Notes: generated by a model from the sequence alone, not told the origin. Shown: positions 16,989 to 27,000, counted from the first letter of the stretch. The stretch is 64,000 nt of DNA from Listeria ilorinensis (GCF_913566895.1 NZ_CAJYCN010000001.1:62001-126000); one strand, 5' to 3'. A program made the numbers and translations.

Positions 16989-18311
16989 CTAGAAATCAAG
17001 ATCAAGCGCATCATGAGCGGCTTGGCGAGAAGAAATCTGCGCTTCTTGTTTTACTAAGCTGCGTTCATACATTTTGAAGAACGGATAGTACATCAAAACG
17101 GCTGCAGCAAGCACGAAAATAATCAAAACGATCGCGCGCCAGTCCATCGTCGCCAGATATTGTGCAAGTGGGATCGGTGTACCCCCGACATTGGCAATTG
17201 GCGGACGCACCCAGCCTAAATGGAAGACGAACCATTGACATACGGCGATGATCGGTGTTCCGAAAACAAACGGAATGAACAGGTACGGGTTATAACAGAT
17301 CGGTAAACCGAATACGACCGGCTCGGAAATCGTAAAGATCGCCGGGACGACGGAGGCCTTTCCGACTGCTTTTAGTTCACGCGACTTGCTGAATAGTGCC
17401 AAGAGGACGAGTGCTCCTGTAATCCCAGAACCGGAGAAGCCCATGAAGTAATCCCAGAAATTCGGTGCAAAAACGTGCGGGATCGGTTCACCGGCTGCAT
17501 ATGCGGCGGCATTTTGTCCCAAATATTGCGTCATGAACGGCATAACGAAGCCGACAAGAATCGCATAACCATTCAACCCGATAAACCAGAACAGCATTTC
17601 CAAGAAGCAGATCAGGAATACGGCATATGGCGTATCGATACTGTTGATCGCTGGGGCCAACAAAGTCGTAAATACTTCCGGTAAAATCTGACCCTCACTT
17701 ACACTTTGAATACCGATACTGATTAACACGGCACTGAATAAAATGACGACCAACGGAACGATTGCTTCAAAGGTTTGGGCAATTCCATCCGGCAGCCCTT
17801 TGATACGAATCGTGATTCTCTTTTTCATAAATAAGTGAATGATTTCAACAGTTACTAGTGAAGAAAAAATAGCAATGAATAGACCGCGGGAATCCAAGAA
17901 ACCTGTTTGCAAACTGCCATCCACAAATTTCGTGTTCAAGATCAGTGTGGCCATAACTGAGCCGATAATACTATGCAAAATCGGTACATTCAGTTGTTTG
18001 GCATGATTATAGGAAATCGTAATCGCGGCATAAACTGACAGCAACCCAAAGGTAAATTGAAATGGTAAATTGAGTAGCTCAGCATTATTCACAAAGAAAT
18101 CTTTAATTACCGTTCCGTCTGGAAACATATTCCCAATGGCTGAAATAATCAGTGAGAATGAGCCGATGATCAAGACTGAAATCAGGGCGATCATCCCGTT
18201 TTTAATTGATTGGATGTGACGCTGACGCTCGATTCTTGCTGCAATTGGTTCAAAATATCTTTCCATGAAGGCAATGAAGCGGTCCATCAATGAAGCTTTC
18301 TCTTTCGACAT
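16989..18311 (-). CDS. PTS lactose/cellobiose-class transporter EIIC
   Basis: 440 residues with about ten membrane segments and the CelB-type pattern: RFIAFMERYFEPIAARIERQ at the N-terminus, LFWFIGLNGYAILVGFVMPF in the middle, and FTISEPVVFGLPICYNPY late in the protein. It transports and helps phosphorylate a beta-glucoside-like or related sugar. It forms one permease with the EIIB and EIIA encoded just upstream. Lactose-class EIICs take many disaccharides and aminosugars, so the substrate cannot be named. Confidence 0.92.
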   Translation of the reverse strand: MSKEKASLMDRFIAFMERYFEPIAARIERQRHIQSIKNGMIALISVLIIGSFSLIISAIGNMFPDGTVIKDFFVNNAELLNLPFQFTFGLLSVYAAITISYNHAKQLNVPILHSIIGSVMATLILNTKFVDGSLQTGFLDSRGLFIAIFSSLVTVEIIHLFMKKRITIRIKGLPDGIAQTFEAIVPLVVILFSAVLISIGIQSVSEGQILPEVFTTLLAPAINSIDTPYAVFLICFLEMLFWFIGLNGYAILVGFVMPFMTQYLGQNAAAYAAGEPIPHVFAPNFWDYFMGFSGSGITGALVLLALFSKSRELKAVGKASVVPAIFTISEPVVFGLPICYNPYLFIPFVFGTPIIAVCQWFVFHLGWVRPPIANVGGTPIPLAQYLATMDWRAIVLIIFVLAAAVLMYYPFFKMYERSLVKQEAQISSRQAAHDALDLDF

Positions 18312-18344
18312 GATTGTTCCTCCTTTTTTAACATGCAGGTTTCA

Positions 18345-18692
18345 TTATTTCGCAGCCTGTCCTGTGGCTTTCAGGATGATGGCATCTTTTAAAATATTGG
18401 CGCCATTTACCGTGCCATAGTCTTTTGTATCGATGACCTGAATCGGTTTTCCAGCTTCATCCGTGATTTCTTTTAGCATTTTGAGCTGGTGCTTGATTTG
18501 TGGGCCGACCATGACCACATCGAAGTCATTGACATATTCGCGTAATTCACCAGCTGGGTGAGCTTCGATTCGAATGTCGGTATTCTTCAGTTTTTCACTT
18601 CCTGCTGCGATTTCTTTCATCTTTGTCACCATTACCCCTGTTGAGGCACCAAGGTTGCATACTAGTAGTACATGTAAACGATCCATTTCCAT
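18345..18692 (-). CDS. PTS lactose/cellobiose-class EIIB
   Basis: 115 residues; the phosphocysteine is in VLLVCNLGASTGVMVTKM, and VVMVGPQIKHQLK matches the conserved recognition loop of this class (usually LGPQ). AGGAGG precedes ATG at 18692. Twelve bases separate it from EIIA. Confidence 0.92.
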   Translation of the reverse strand: MEMDRLHVLLVCNLGASTGVMVTKMKEIAAGSEKLKNTDIRIEAHPAGELREYVNDFDVVMVGPQIKHQLKMLKEITDEAGKPIQVIDTKDYGTVNGANILKDAIILKATGQAAK

Positions 18693-18704
18693 GATTTTCT
18701 CCTC

Positions 18705-19019
18705 CTATTTTGCTTGCTTCAATTCTTCGTACATATCAATCATTTCGCGAATCAAGGTTGAGGCGAGGATTGTATTCATCAAGGTATCTTGTGCATGGAC
18801 AAGCAGGACGGAAAATTCGGTTGCCTCGCCCCTTGTTTCTTCTACCATTAATTCTGTCTGCACTCGGTGCGCCTCGTTCATCAGGGAGTCTGCTGCTTGA
18901 AGTTTCCGCTCCATCTCTTCATGTTCTCCTTGTTTCGCTAAGTGAAGCGCTTCCACCAGTTGGGAAAATGAGTCCCCTGCAAGTGAAATTAGTGAAAATG
19001 CTGCTTGTTCTGTTTTCAT
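18705..19019 (-). CDS. PTS lactose/cellobiose-class EIIA
   Basis: 104 residues, all helical, with the phosphorylated His in FSVLLVHAQDTLMNT. This class forms a trimeric helical bundle that carries phosphate from HPr to EIIB. Fourteen bases separate it from the regulator gene. Confidence 0.92.
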   Translation of the reverse strand: MKTEQAAFSLISLAGDSFSQLVEALHLAKQGEHEEMERKLQAADSLMNEAHRVQTELMVEETRGEATEFSVLLVHAQDTLMNTILASTLIREMIDMYEELKQAK

Positions 19020-19033
19020 TCAATTACCTTCTC

Positions 19034-21043
19034 TCATTCATAAATAGCTGATTGCACATCATGATAAATATCACGAGCGGATTTCATCATGACGAGCCGA
19101 TTCACTTTTTCTTCGTTTAAAACAAACTTGACGAGCTGTTCGACTAGTTTACGCGTCTCCGGGCTTTTAAATGCGAGGGTGAAGATTAGCCGCACGGGTT
19201 CTTCGTAGCGATCATAAAACAAAACCCCTTCTTCTAAAATCGTCACGGACATGCTGTCGCGTATCACACCATCTTCTGGTCCGGCATGGGCAAGGACAAC
19301 ACCCGGCGATACGACCATATAAGGCCCGAATTCTTTGAAGTTATGGATAATTTTTTCATAAAACTGCTCCGTAACATAGCCCTGATTCTCCAAATGGCTG
19401 GTTCCGATCCGGATGGCTTTTCGCCAAGTTGGCATATCTTTCACTTGGATAACGGACGACTCATCGAAAGCTACAGCTGGCAAATCATGATTTCTGGTTT
19501 GCTGATTTTTGGTCAGGCATTCCAGCAAGTCGAGTTCCAATTTGCTCAGATTGGTGATTTGGGCATTTTCGCTGATGATTTTCATGATTTCGCTGAACTT
19601 GTCGATCATCTGTTCATCATTTTTGACGAGCTTCATTTGAAAGTGCTCCTGTAACAGCTTCATATCTTCTTTTTGCAGATATGGGTGTATCCGAAGCAGC
19701 CGCTTGGAGTGTACATCTGGGATATCCACAGTTGTGATCACATAATCATAGGCTTTCATCATCGCTGGATCAAACTTATGAAGCGATGTCGTATCAATCT
19801 CGGAAAATTCAAAGAGCTGATCAAGCTGAACGCGTAACATGTTTGATACAGCCATGCCCGCTGCACAAACAATCAGTAGTGAGGGCTTAGTGTGGCTTAC
19901 CTGCTTGCGTTCCAGTTCAGATGCGAAGTAGATTGCCAAAAAGGAAATCTCCTGTGCACTGATCGAAAATTGAAATTCTTCTTCCAACTCGGCACAGATC
20001 CGCTTTGTTGTAATAAAAATCTCCTTGTTTTCCCGCATGAACTCACTAAAAATCGGATTGGCGATCGATACTCCTGCTCGCAACCGTTTGATCATCAGAC
20101 TGATATGAGCGGAAATCTGTTCAAAAAAGGCCTGATTATCTGTTAGAAAATCCTGATGATAGATGTCACCCATTTTGATACAGAGTCGACCGGCAAAATG
20201 TTTTACCAGCGCTACCTGACCGGCATTTTTGAATTGCTTCACAAGGCCGATGATTTTTTCCAGTGCGGCATCAAGCGGTGTCCCCTGATTCTCCCAGGCT
20301 TGGAATTTAAATGTTGTATCATTATGATGACATTTCAATAAAATCGAAAGAATGGTCAAGTAAAGCTGATCATCGACAGTTCTGTTCAAGTCCTGCGTGA
20401 TCGCTTCGCCTTCTGCTACAACCTCCGCGAGCAGATCCAGTTCAAATAAATTGTAGAAAAACAGCTCGCCTTTTTTTGACAAACTCTGTTCCGAATCGAG
20501 GAACTGATAAAACTCACGAATATTCACTGCACTAAGAAAACGCCGTGCAAACAGAACACTTTTAGTCATCAAATCCCCTTCGATCAGATAACCGATTCGC
20601 GGTTTATGTGTGAGTGTCAAATCGCTCAAGAATACTTCGCCTTCAAGTGCGCGCAAATGATTGATGACGGAAGTTCTTGAAATGAAGAGTGTTTCCTCAA
20701 AGTACTGAATGGAAATCGGTGTCTCCATCAGCAACAGTTTCAAAAAGATGAACTGCTCGATTTCTTCGGAAGCATATTTGTAGGTCTCAGGTGTAATGCG
20801 CTGATTGAACTGCGCAAACAATGTGCGAACACGCGGCCGGTTCTCCACCATGACTCCTTTTCGGGGATGTCGGATGAGTGGATTCACCTTTTCGGCATTC
20901 AAAAAGCGGTCGATTTTGGTCAAACTGTAACGAATGTTTCTTTCGGTTGTTTGAACTTCTTTTGCGAGACTTTTAATTTTGATGAAGTCTTCCTGTTGCA
21001 AAAGCAGATCCAAGACAACGATACAGCGTTTATCCAATTTCAT
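19034..21043 (-). CDS. BglG/MtlR-type PRD transcription regulator of the second PTS operon
   Basis: 669 residues from ATG at 21043, chosen because CAGGTGA is six bases upstream; a longer frame reaching 21109 has no ribosome site. Order: HTH regions (IKIKSLAKEVQTTERNIRYS and IQYFEETLFISRTSVINHL), two PRDs, an EIIB-like domain (SLLIVCAAGMAVSNMLRV with the Cys), and a C-terminal EIIA-2-like domain with His in SPGVVLAHAGPEDG. It is first in the operon with its EIIA 14 bases downstream and is expected to control this operon in response to PTS phosphorylation. Confidence 0.9.
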   Translation of the reverse strand: MKLDKRCIVVLDLLLQQEDFIKIKSLAKEVQTTERNIRYSLTKIDRFLNAEKVNPLIRHPRKGVMVENRPRVRTLFAQFNQRITPETYKYASEEIEQFIFLKLLLMETPISIQYFEETLFISRTSVINHLRALEGEVFLSDLTLTHKPRIGYLIEGDLMTKSVLFARRFLSAVNIREFYQFLDSEQSLSKKGELFFYNLFELDLLAEVVAEGEAITQDLNRTVDDQLYLTILSILLKCHHNDTTFKFQAWENQGTPLDAALEKIIGLVKQFKNAGQVALVKHFAGRLCIKMGDIYHQDFLTDNQAFFEQISAHISLMIKRLRAGVSIANPIFSEFMRENKEIFITTKRICAELEEEFQFSISAQEISFLAIYFASELERKQVSHTKPSLLIVCAAGMAVSNMLRVQLDQLFEFSEIDTTSLHKFDPAMMKAYDYVITTVDIPDVHSKRLLRIHPYLQKEDMKLLQEHFQMKLVKNDEQMIDKFSEIMKIISENAQITNLSKLELDLLECLTKNQQTRNHDLPAVAFDESSVIQVKDMPTWRKAIRIGTSHLENQGYVTEQFYEKIIHNFKEFGPYMVVSPGVVLAHAGPEDGVIRDSMSVTILEEGVLFYDRYEEPVRLIFTLAFKSPETRKLVEQLVKFVLNEEKVNRLVMMKSARDIYHDVQSAIYE

Positions 21044-21330
21044 TTTCTTCACCTGCCAACTTTCTATCACTAGCTTACAATTAAATTGATAGGGCTTACA
21101 ATCAGCCATATAACAAATTTTGTCGCAAAGTCACGACAATTTTTCCGTTTCGATTTATTGTAGCATCTGAAGGGGAGTTAGAAGTATAGGGCGTTGGATG
21201 CAAAAGGAAGATACATGCGCGTTTTGTATACAAAAATGGATTGTAAATTTTTTGTAAAGCATGCCTAAAAATGCAGTAATCAGGGTATAAAAATTTTGAA
21301 GGGGTATCAAAGATGAGAGGATGAGAAAAC

Positions 21331-21795
21331 ATGGCAACTTACACACGTATTCTAGTCGGAGTTGACGGATCGAACGAAGCAGAAGCAGCACTTAGACGCG
21401 GCATCAAATTAGCCAAAACAGACGGCGCCACGCTTGGCATCGGTTTTGTGGCTGACATCCGCCGCATCGCCCCGCTGATCGATTATGAACAAACCTACGC
21501 CAAAAAAGCGAAGGCTTACGGAGAAGAACTGGTCGAAATTTACCGCAACGAAGCAGAACGGGCGGGCGTCAAGCAGGTGAAAACGTTTGTCCATTTTGGC
21601 ACACCAAAGTCGACACTTGTCCGTAAAATCGCCAAACAATTTGAACCGGATATCATGCTGGTCGGCTCCACTGGACTGACGGCTACGGAACAGTTTTTAC
21701 TGGGCAGCGTTTCAGAATATGTGGCAGGACATGCGCCTTGTGATGTGATCATTGTTCGCGGAAAGGCTTGGAACGAACGGAAAGATGAAGTGTAG
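21331..21795 (+). CDS. Universal stress protein (UspA family)
   Basis: 154 residues, one Usp domain. The N-terminus ILVGVDGSNEAEAALRRGIK and the ATP-binding signature VGSTGLTATEQFLLGSVSEY (G-2x-G-9x-G-S/T) are complete. It is a cytoplasmic nucleotide-binding stress protein. It corresponds in position to lmo2673, which in L. monocytogenes belongs to the general stress (sigma-B) group; a clear sigma-B promoter could not be found here. A hairpin terminator follows 28 bases after the stop. Confidence 0.92.
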   Translation: MATYTRILVGVDGSNEAEAALRRGIKLAKTDGATLGIGFVADIRRIAPLIDYEQTYAKKAKAYGEELVEIYRNEAERAGVKQVKTFVHFGTPKSTLVRKIAKQFEPDIMLVGSTGLTATEQFLLGSVSEYVAGHAPCDVIIVRGKAWNERKDEV

Positions 21796-21823
21796 TCGCG
21801 GCGAACTCAATACATGCTTGTTC

Positions 21824-21876
21824 ATTAGACCGGTTGTCACCTGTGTTCCGGCAGGAGGCAAGTGGTCTAATTTTTG
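21824..21876 (+). terminator. Terminator after the universal stress gene
   Basis: ATTAGACC (21824-21831) pairs with GGTCTAAT (21864-21871), and the T run TTTTT follows. The inner loop holds a further short stem. Confidence 0.75.
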
Positions 21877-22366
21877 TGGAACGAATAACTATTTTTCATT
21901 CGTATCATAAAAAGAGCATTTGATCAGTTTTGGAAATACTTGCCACTATGTTTTATTTTGTCGTATAGTACTAATACTCATTAGAAGGGACGGATTTATG
22001 CATTTTGGTAACGCTCATATTCTGTCCTTTTTCATGCCCTCTCTACAACGTGTTATGTATTTTTCATATAGATTATTTCCAGAGATACAGCTAATCGATT
22101 TTGGTATAGTAGTTTTCAAAGTTAATTTCTCCTAACAGCCATATTTTACGATCGTAAAATAACGTGACTAAACAGCTCCAAAAACCTCTTCGATCGAAAT
22201 TTGTAACCTGTACCCTTTAAAATCAAGGATGCATGATTAACCGCTTTACTTCCCATTCAAAAATGTAAACAATGACTGTCATACTTGAGAATCTCGAACT
22301 GCGGCTATAGAAAATCCTATGAACACTGAGTTATTTTACCTCTTACTGCTAATCTTTTTATCGAAG
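21877..22366. other. Decayed AT-rich spacer at the end of the T7SS locus
   Basis: No convincing gene. A 71-codon plus-strand frame at 21920 has no ribosome site. On the minus strand a 34-codon frame (TTG 22119 to stop 22015) has TTAGGAGA in front and lies just after a 20-base palindrome, but resembles nothing I know. The stretch probably consists of remains of earlier effector or immunity genes. Confidence 0.4.
22142..22161. repeat. 20-base perfect palindrome
   Basis: TATTTTACGA followed directly by its reverse complement TCGTAAAATA. The symmetry has no loop, which suits a protein-binding site better than an RNA hairpin. It lies 23 bases before the start of the doubtful minus-strand 34-codon frame. 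Confidence 0.5.
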
Positions 22367-22570
22367 CTAGCCTTTAGCCCTCTTCAATTCAATATCCAAA
22401 TCTTCCACTGACTCTGTTTATATGGCTGGAGCTCTAATGCCTACGGTTTTCTCCACTATTAGAACAGTGGACGCAATGAATACCATCCAAATGATTATCC
22501 ATTTTCCTGTTGGTTCATCAGCTTCCTTTTTATTTATATACAGTTTTGTTTTACTATTGTAAAATATCAT
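22367..22570 (-). pseudogene. Remnant of an immunity-type gene (duplicate of the 23311 gene's tail)
   Basis: The frame reads 50 codons from ATG 22570 (a lysine-rich start, then one hydrophobic stretch WIIIWMVFIASTVLIV) to TAA at 22420-22418, then continues in the same frame as TESVEDLDIELKRAKG and a stop at 22369-22367. That tail is clearly homologous to the C-terminus of the protein at 23311 (TGPVEDLDIEFNKKASE). No ribosome site precedes the ATG. I read it as the scar of an older immunity gene fused to a membrane-protein fragment, left behind when effector cassettes were exchanged. Confidence 0.65.
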
Positions 22571-22747
22571 TAATATAAAGCCATTTAAATGGTTATAGAA
22601 TCTTCTTTTTCAAATTATAGGCTACATTCCATCTGAACTGTGTCCGTATTTTAACAAGATCCTAATTTTATCCTAGTCATGATTTTTAGCGAAAAGCATT
22701 GCCTTCTTCCTCCGCAAAACCAACTGCTAGTCTCATTTTTCACTAGT

Positions 22748-22791
22748 TACAAAAAAACTGGCCTCTTAATTACAGAAACCAGCTTTTACTT
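22748..22791 (-). terminator. Terminator at the end of the T7SS effector module
   Basis: On the minus strand AAAGCTGGTTTCT pairs with AGAGGCCAGTTT (with some G-U pairs) and is followed by a run of seven T. It lies about 55 bases after the stop of the 22846 gene. Confidence 0.6.
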
Positions 22792-22845
22792 AAGTATTAT
22801 CAACTTATTCAATTCATTTTTTCATACCATCCAAATGGACTCCTA

Positions 22846-23253
22846 TTACTCAAACACTTGTTGCGTTACATTCTTCTCATCGCGCCAGTATTTATTGTTA
22901 AGGAGCATGATTCCTGCTACTAAGTAAAGAATGCCAATGAATGAGAAAAAGCTCATAACTCCGATAACGATTAATACCACTCCCCATGCCTTACTAGGCT
23001 TGTACTTGAGTGCAAACCAGCAACCTAGTCCCAGCAGCCCCATTATGAGTGGCACTCCGTAAAAGAATGACCATAATAAGAACCCACTCATGCTGATGCT
23101 TGCTACCTCCCAATATGTCGCCGTAAAAGAATGTCCGTTTATAGTAAACTGTATTGGCAGGATACTCCCGATTAATAAAATACCCAGCCCTATTATAATA
23201 AATATGCTTGTTGCGATGATAATTAAAATTCTTTCTGTGTCAAATTGTTTCAT
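22846..23253 (-). CDS. Small four-helix membrane protein, possible immunity factor
   Basis: 135 residues from ATG at 23253 (AAAGGA upstream; the frame extends to 23295 but without a ribosome site). It has four hydrophobic segments: ILIIIATSIFIIIGLGILLI, then around MSGFLLWSFFYGVPLIMGLL, GVVLIVIGVMSFF and IGILYLVAGIMLL, with a short charged tail. It resembles the small DUF4064-like membrane proteins of Listeria, though I cannot confirm that family. It lies 57 bases after the putative immunity gene and is the last intact gene of the T7SS unit. A membrane immunity protein would fit a membrane-acting toxin. Confidence 0.6.
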   Translation of the reverse strand: MKQFDTERILIIIATSIFIIIGLGILLIGSILPIQFTINGHSFTATYWEVASISMSGFLLWSFFYGVPLIMGLLGLGCWFALKYKPSKAWGVVLIVIGVMSFFSFIGILYLVAGIMLLNNKYWRDEKNVTQQVFE

Positions 23254-23310
23254 GTTAGTTCCTTTCTCTTTGTTGGATTTTAGCAAATAGTTCATTGCTC
23301 CTCCATGCTT

Positions 23311-24066
23311 CTATTCACTAGCTTTTTTATTGAATTCAATATCTAAGTCTTCAACTGGTCCAGTTTTCAGGTCTTCGTAATACCAAAAATAAACTTTGTC
23401 ACCATCAAGCTCCAAAGGAATGACTTTGGTTGGTGCTTTGCCATCAACTGTCATATATTGCGCTTTCTTAGTGTCTAATAATCCCCATTGCAACTGCATA
23501 ATTTCAGGGTTCAAATTATAATTCTGATATGCATTATCAACATTTATTCCTAATCGAACTTTATCAGCATCTGATAACGCCATTTTTTTATATGAGACTT
23601 TAAATGTCTCCCATTTAACTACCTCTCCTGCGATTGGTCGAGAATACTTTCTTTTCCCTCCCTCCTGTTTAACCGCATATTTGTAAACAGCCACCGCATC
23701 ACCCTTCACATTTTTTTTATAATAAGTCTTAAAGAATAAAATTGCATCATCATCATTTTCTAAAGTAAGTATTTTTTGTTCAATTTCATCTTTTCCTACT
23801 GTTGAGTCAAAATTATTGTTAATGGTTGCTTCCTCAATTGTATCATAATAAGGTAGATTATCTCTGTCAACCTCATTTTCTTCTCCGGTCAGTTCAGTAG
23901 TTCCCTTAGCGCCTGAACTCTTTATTTTCGGCTCTGTATAATTTAGATCTGGTTCTTTAAAATAGCTTGATACTATTCCATATATACCCAGAGCAAGAAC
24001 TAACACAACAACGATAATAATAATCAAAATAATTATTCGAAGTATTTTTCTATAACCTCTACTCAT
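23311..24066 (-). CDS. Membrane-anchored protein, likely immunity protein of the Rhs effector
   Basis: 251 residues. Residues 8-33 form one very hydrophobic anchor (IIILIIIIVVVLVLALGIYG) with basic residues before it, and no lipobox. The rest should lie outside the membrane: an acidic linker (about 40-75) and then a globular region rich in Lys and Tyr ending in PVEDLDIEF. It starts 17 bases after the Rhs effector stop, the standard place for an immunity gene in polymorphic toxin loci. A decayed copy of its C-terminus at 22367 supports rapid turnover. No named family is recognised; function is inferred from position. Confidence 0.6.
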   Translation of the reverse strand: MSRGYRKILRIIILIIIIVVVLVLALGIYGIVSSYFKEPDLNYTEPKIKSSGAKGTTELTGEENEVDRDNLPYYDTIEEATINNNFDSTVGKDEIEQKILTLENDDDAILFFKTYYKKNVKGDAVAVYKYAVKQEGGKRKYSRPIAGEVVKWETFKVSYKKMALSDADKVRLGINVDNAYQNYNLNPEIMQLQWGLLDTKKAQYMTVDGKAPTKVIPLELDGDKVYFWYYEDLKTGPVEDLDIEFNKKASE

Positions 24067-24083
24067 TTATGCTACTCCTTTAG

Positions 24084-27000
24084 TCAAGTGTTTGAACAAT
24101 CTTTTTCATCTACCAAGCTTATCAAAAAGGCCATGGCACCTGCCCATATTCCTGGTATTAATGCATCATCTGCAACCCCAATAATTGACGGATCATCGGC
24201 TAGCAGAGCCAACGTCATGCAAGTTGCAGCACCACCCACAGCTACCCCTGCGACACTTAATAATATAGCCTTCCCCCATGAAACATGATAGTTTTCCATC
24301 TTCATGCTATATTCATCAGTAAGCCCCGGTTTTAATTCTGTTCCAGCAAAGAATGCAGGCGTTATTCCATCTTTATCCATAACCATATCTACCCCAGAAT
24401 AATTACCGTTTTCATTTTTGACTCCTAAGCTATTAGTAACTGAAAAATCATCCCAAGATAAGTTGATAGAAACTTTACTGCTATATTTATAATCTGTATT
24501 AGGTATCTTAAATGGGATGGCTGGAATCTCTATTTTCCAATTCCCTTCAAGATTGGGAGAAGATTCTCTTACTAAAATCTCCCCCCCAGCATGTTGTGTG
24601 ATTTTATGATTTATTCCGGCATCCATATTTTCGTTAACAACTTGTTGATCTACTCCCATAATATGATTATTCCAAAAATCACTCGCTACCTTTGGAATTT
24701 TCTTCACCGCATCTACACTACTATCCCATGCATTCGCCGCGCCATCCTTGAGATCCCCCCAGCTAGGCCACGCGCCATCCGCATCAATTAAATCGAGTGG
24801 GCGGTTAAAACAATACGCATACGAGTTCAATGTTTGTGGTTCATAGATATTTCCTCTGATGCTATCTTCGCTTATGAACCGACCTTTTCGTGTATCCAAA
24901 TAACGCTTTTTAGCAAAATGAAAAGCATTCTTCTCAAGCAGATGCCCAGTAAATCCTACTTTCATCGTATCGCTCTTTTGTTGACCAAACTCATTATAAA
25001 TGGTTGTGTCCAATACTTGCCCCGAAGTATCTATCGTTCTCATTGGACTTCCAAGGTGATTGTTCAACGCGTAGACTTCTTCTTCACCTGTTGACAGTAA
25101 CAATTTGTCATCCCAAATGTAGTTTTCACCATGTTTATTCCCGTCTTCCTTTGAAAGAAGTTGGTAAGCTTCTCGTGTATAATCTAACAAGAATGCTTCC
25201 GAATGTATTTCATCAGGTTTTAGCAGATTTATATTCTTTTTACCGACTCGTGCACCAAAACCATTGTAGATATAATTCGTTCTTAGTTCAGGAGTCTGCG
25301 CTTCACTTAACAAGTTTCTTGCATTAAATACAAAGCTCGATTGAATTTTATCATTTAAGAGCTCGGCAACTAAATTCCCTCTACGATCATATTCAAAAGT
25401 CTCTCTCCCATTTGGTGAAAGCATCTCTTGTAACTGATTATTTGAGTTATATCGATACGTCGTTTCTACATGATTTTTTATTTCTTTCACTCGATTTCCA
25501 AAAGCATCATATGCATACTCAGCAATATCTTGACCATCCTTTGATGCTTTCACAAGGCGGTTAAGTACATCATATTCATAGCGGAATGTCCCTGTATCCT
25601 CCTGCATATCTCGGCGCTGTTGCATAATCTCTGTTTTGTTTTGTGCCGCATCATATTGATAGCTGAAAACATCTAAGATACCTTTTTCATCCGTATAAGT
25701 AAGGTTCGTTAAGCGATTCAGTTCATTATACTGATAATCAGCTTTCACACCCATTGGTAATACTTTGTGTGCTAATCTCCCTAACTCGTCATACTCATAA
25801 TGAGCTTTTTCTTCCCCGTTTAAAAGTAATTTAGTTAATTGCAGCGAACGATTATAAGCATAATCTACCTGTGTGCCATCTGGATAGATAAGTCGCTTTT
25901 TCTCGCCTTGACTGCCCCATTCATATTTTACTGTTTGGTTAGCATGATCTGTGACCTCCAGATGGTTGCCTAATGCATCTAGTTTGGTTGTCATTTTTCC
26001 TAACCAGTCTTCTACTTGAATAAGCTGTCTTAATGGATTGTACGTGAACCGGACTCGTTTATCATCTGCATAAAGTATTTGACTCAGGTTTCCGATCTTA
26101 TCATATTCAAAGTGCGTCACAAACTCGTCACGGTCTTTCACACGCGCTATTTTTCCAATCTCATTATACATATATTCTTCCGTATGCCCTAATGAATCGA
26201 TAAGTTTTGTCACTCTTCCTAAGCCATCATACTCATATTGTGTTACTTCACTTTTCTTTTCTTCTATTCTTGCTAAATCTGAATCTATTAAGTCCAGCTG
26301 CTCTATCTTTGTCAGATTGCCCATTTTATCGTAGTCGTAATGAGTTTCATTACCTAAAGGATCAACTGCTTTGATTAGCTGACCTACTTTTGAATACTCA
26401 TATTGTGTTAGATAACCATTTTCATCTTCTACTTCAACTACATTGCCTATCTCATCATATTTATACTTTCGGCCGCATCCATTTGGATATTCAACTTCAA
26501 TAAGTTGATCTAGCTCATCATAAGTATAGTTGTATGCTTCTCCAATATGGTTAACTTTTTTGACAAGATTTTTATTCCCATCATAGTGATAACTTTCTGT
26601 TTGTCCTTCTGCTGAGCAAATAGAATGTAACAGGCCACCTGGATAGTACTCATATTTGATGATGCCTCCATTAGGCTGAATGATACTTGCTACTTTTCCT
26701 AAAACTGTATACGTAAATTTCGTGCTATGTCCGTTAGTATCTACTTTCTCAATCAATTGTCCCATTTGATCATGCTTAAATTGAGTCGTATTTCCAACTG
26801 GATCTTTTACCTCACTAATTTCACCAAGAGAATTATACTTGTAATAAGTCGTTTCGCCGTTTTCATCCTTTAAAGCAGTTTGTCTATTTAAAGCATCATA
26901 GGAAATGGATACATTCTCACCATTTGCTTTTTGAACATTTATCAAGTTTCCTACAGGATCATACTGGTAACATTCTTCCGCTCCAACAGCATTTTTGATG

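Noticed and set aside
21283-21307. GGGTAT motifs before the universal stress gene as a sigma-B promoter
   Set aside because: No GTTT-type -35 element at 13-15 bases upstream of either motif.
21920-22135. 71-codon plus-strand frame after the universal stress gene
   Set aside because: No ribosome site, low-complexity composition, no family resemblance; the region looks decayed.
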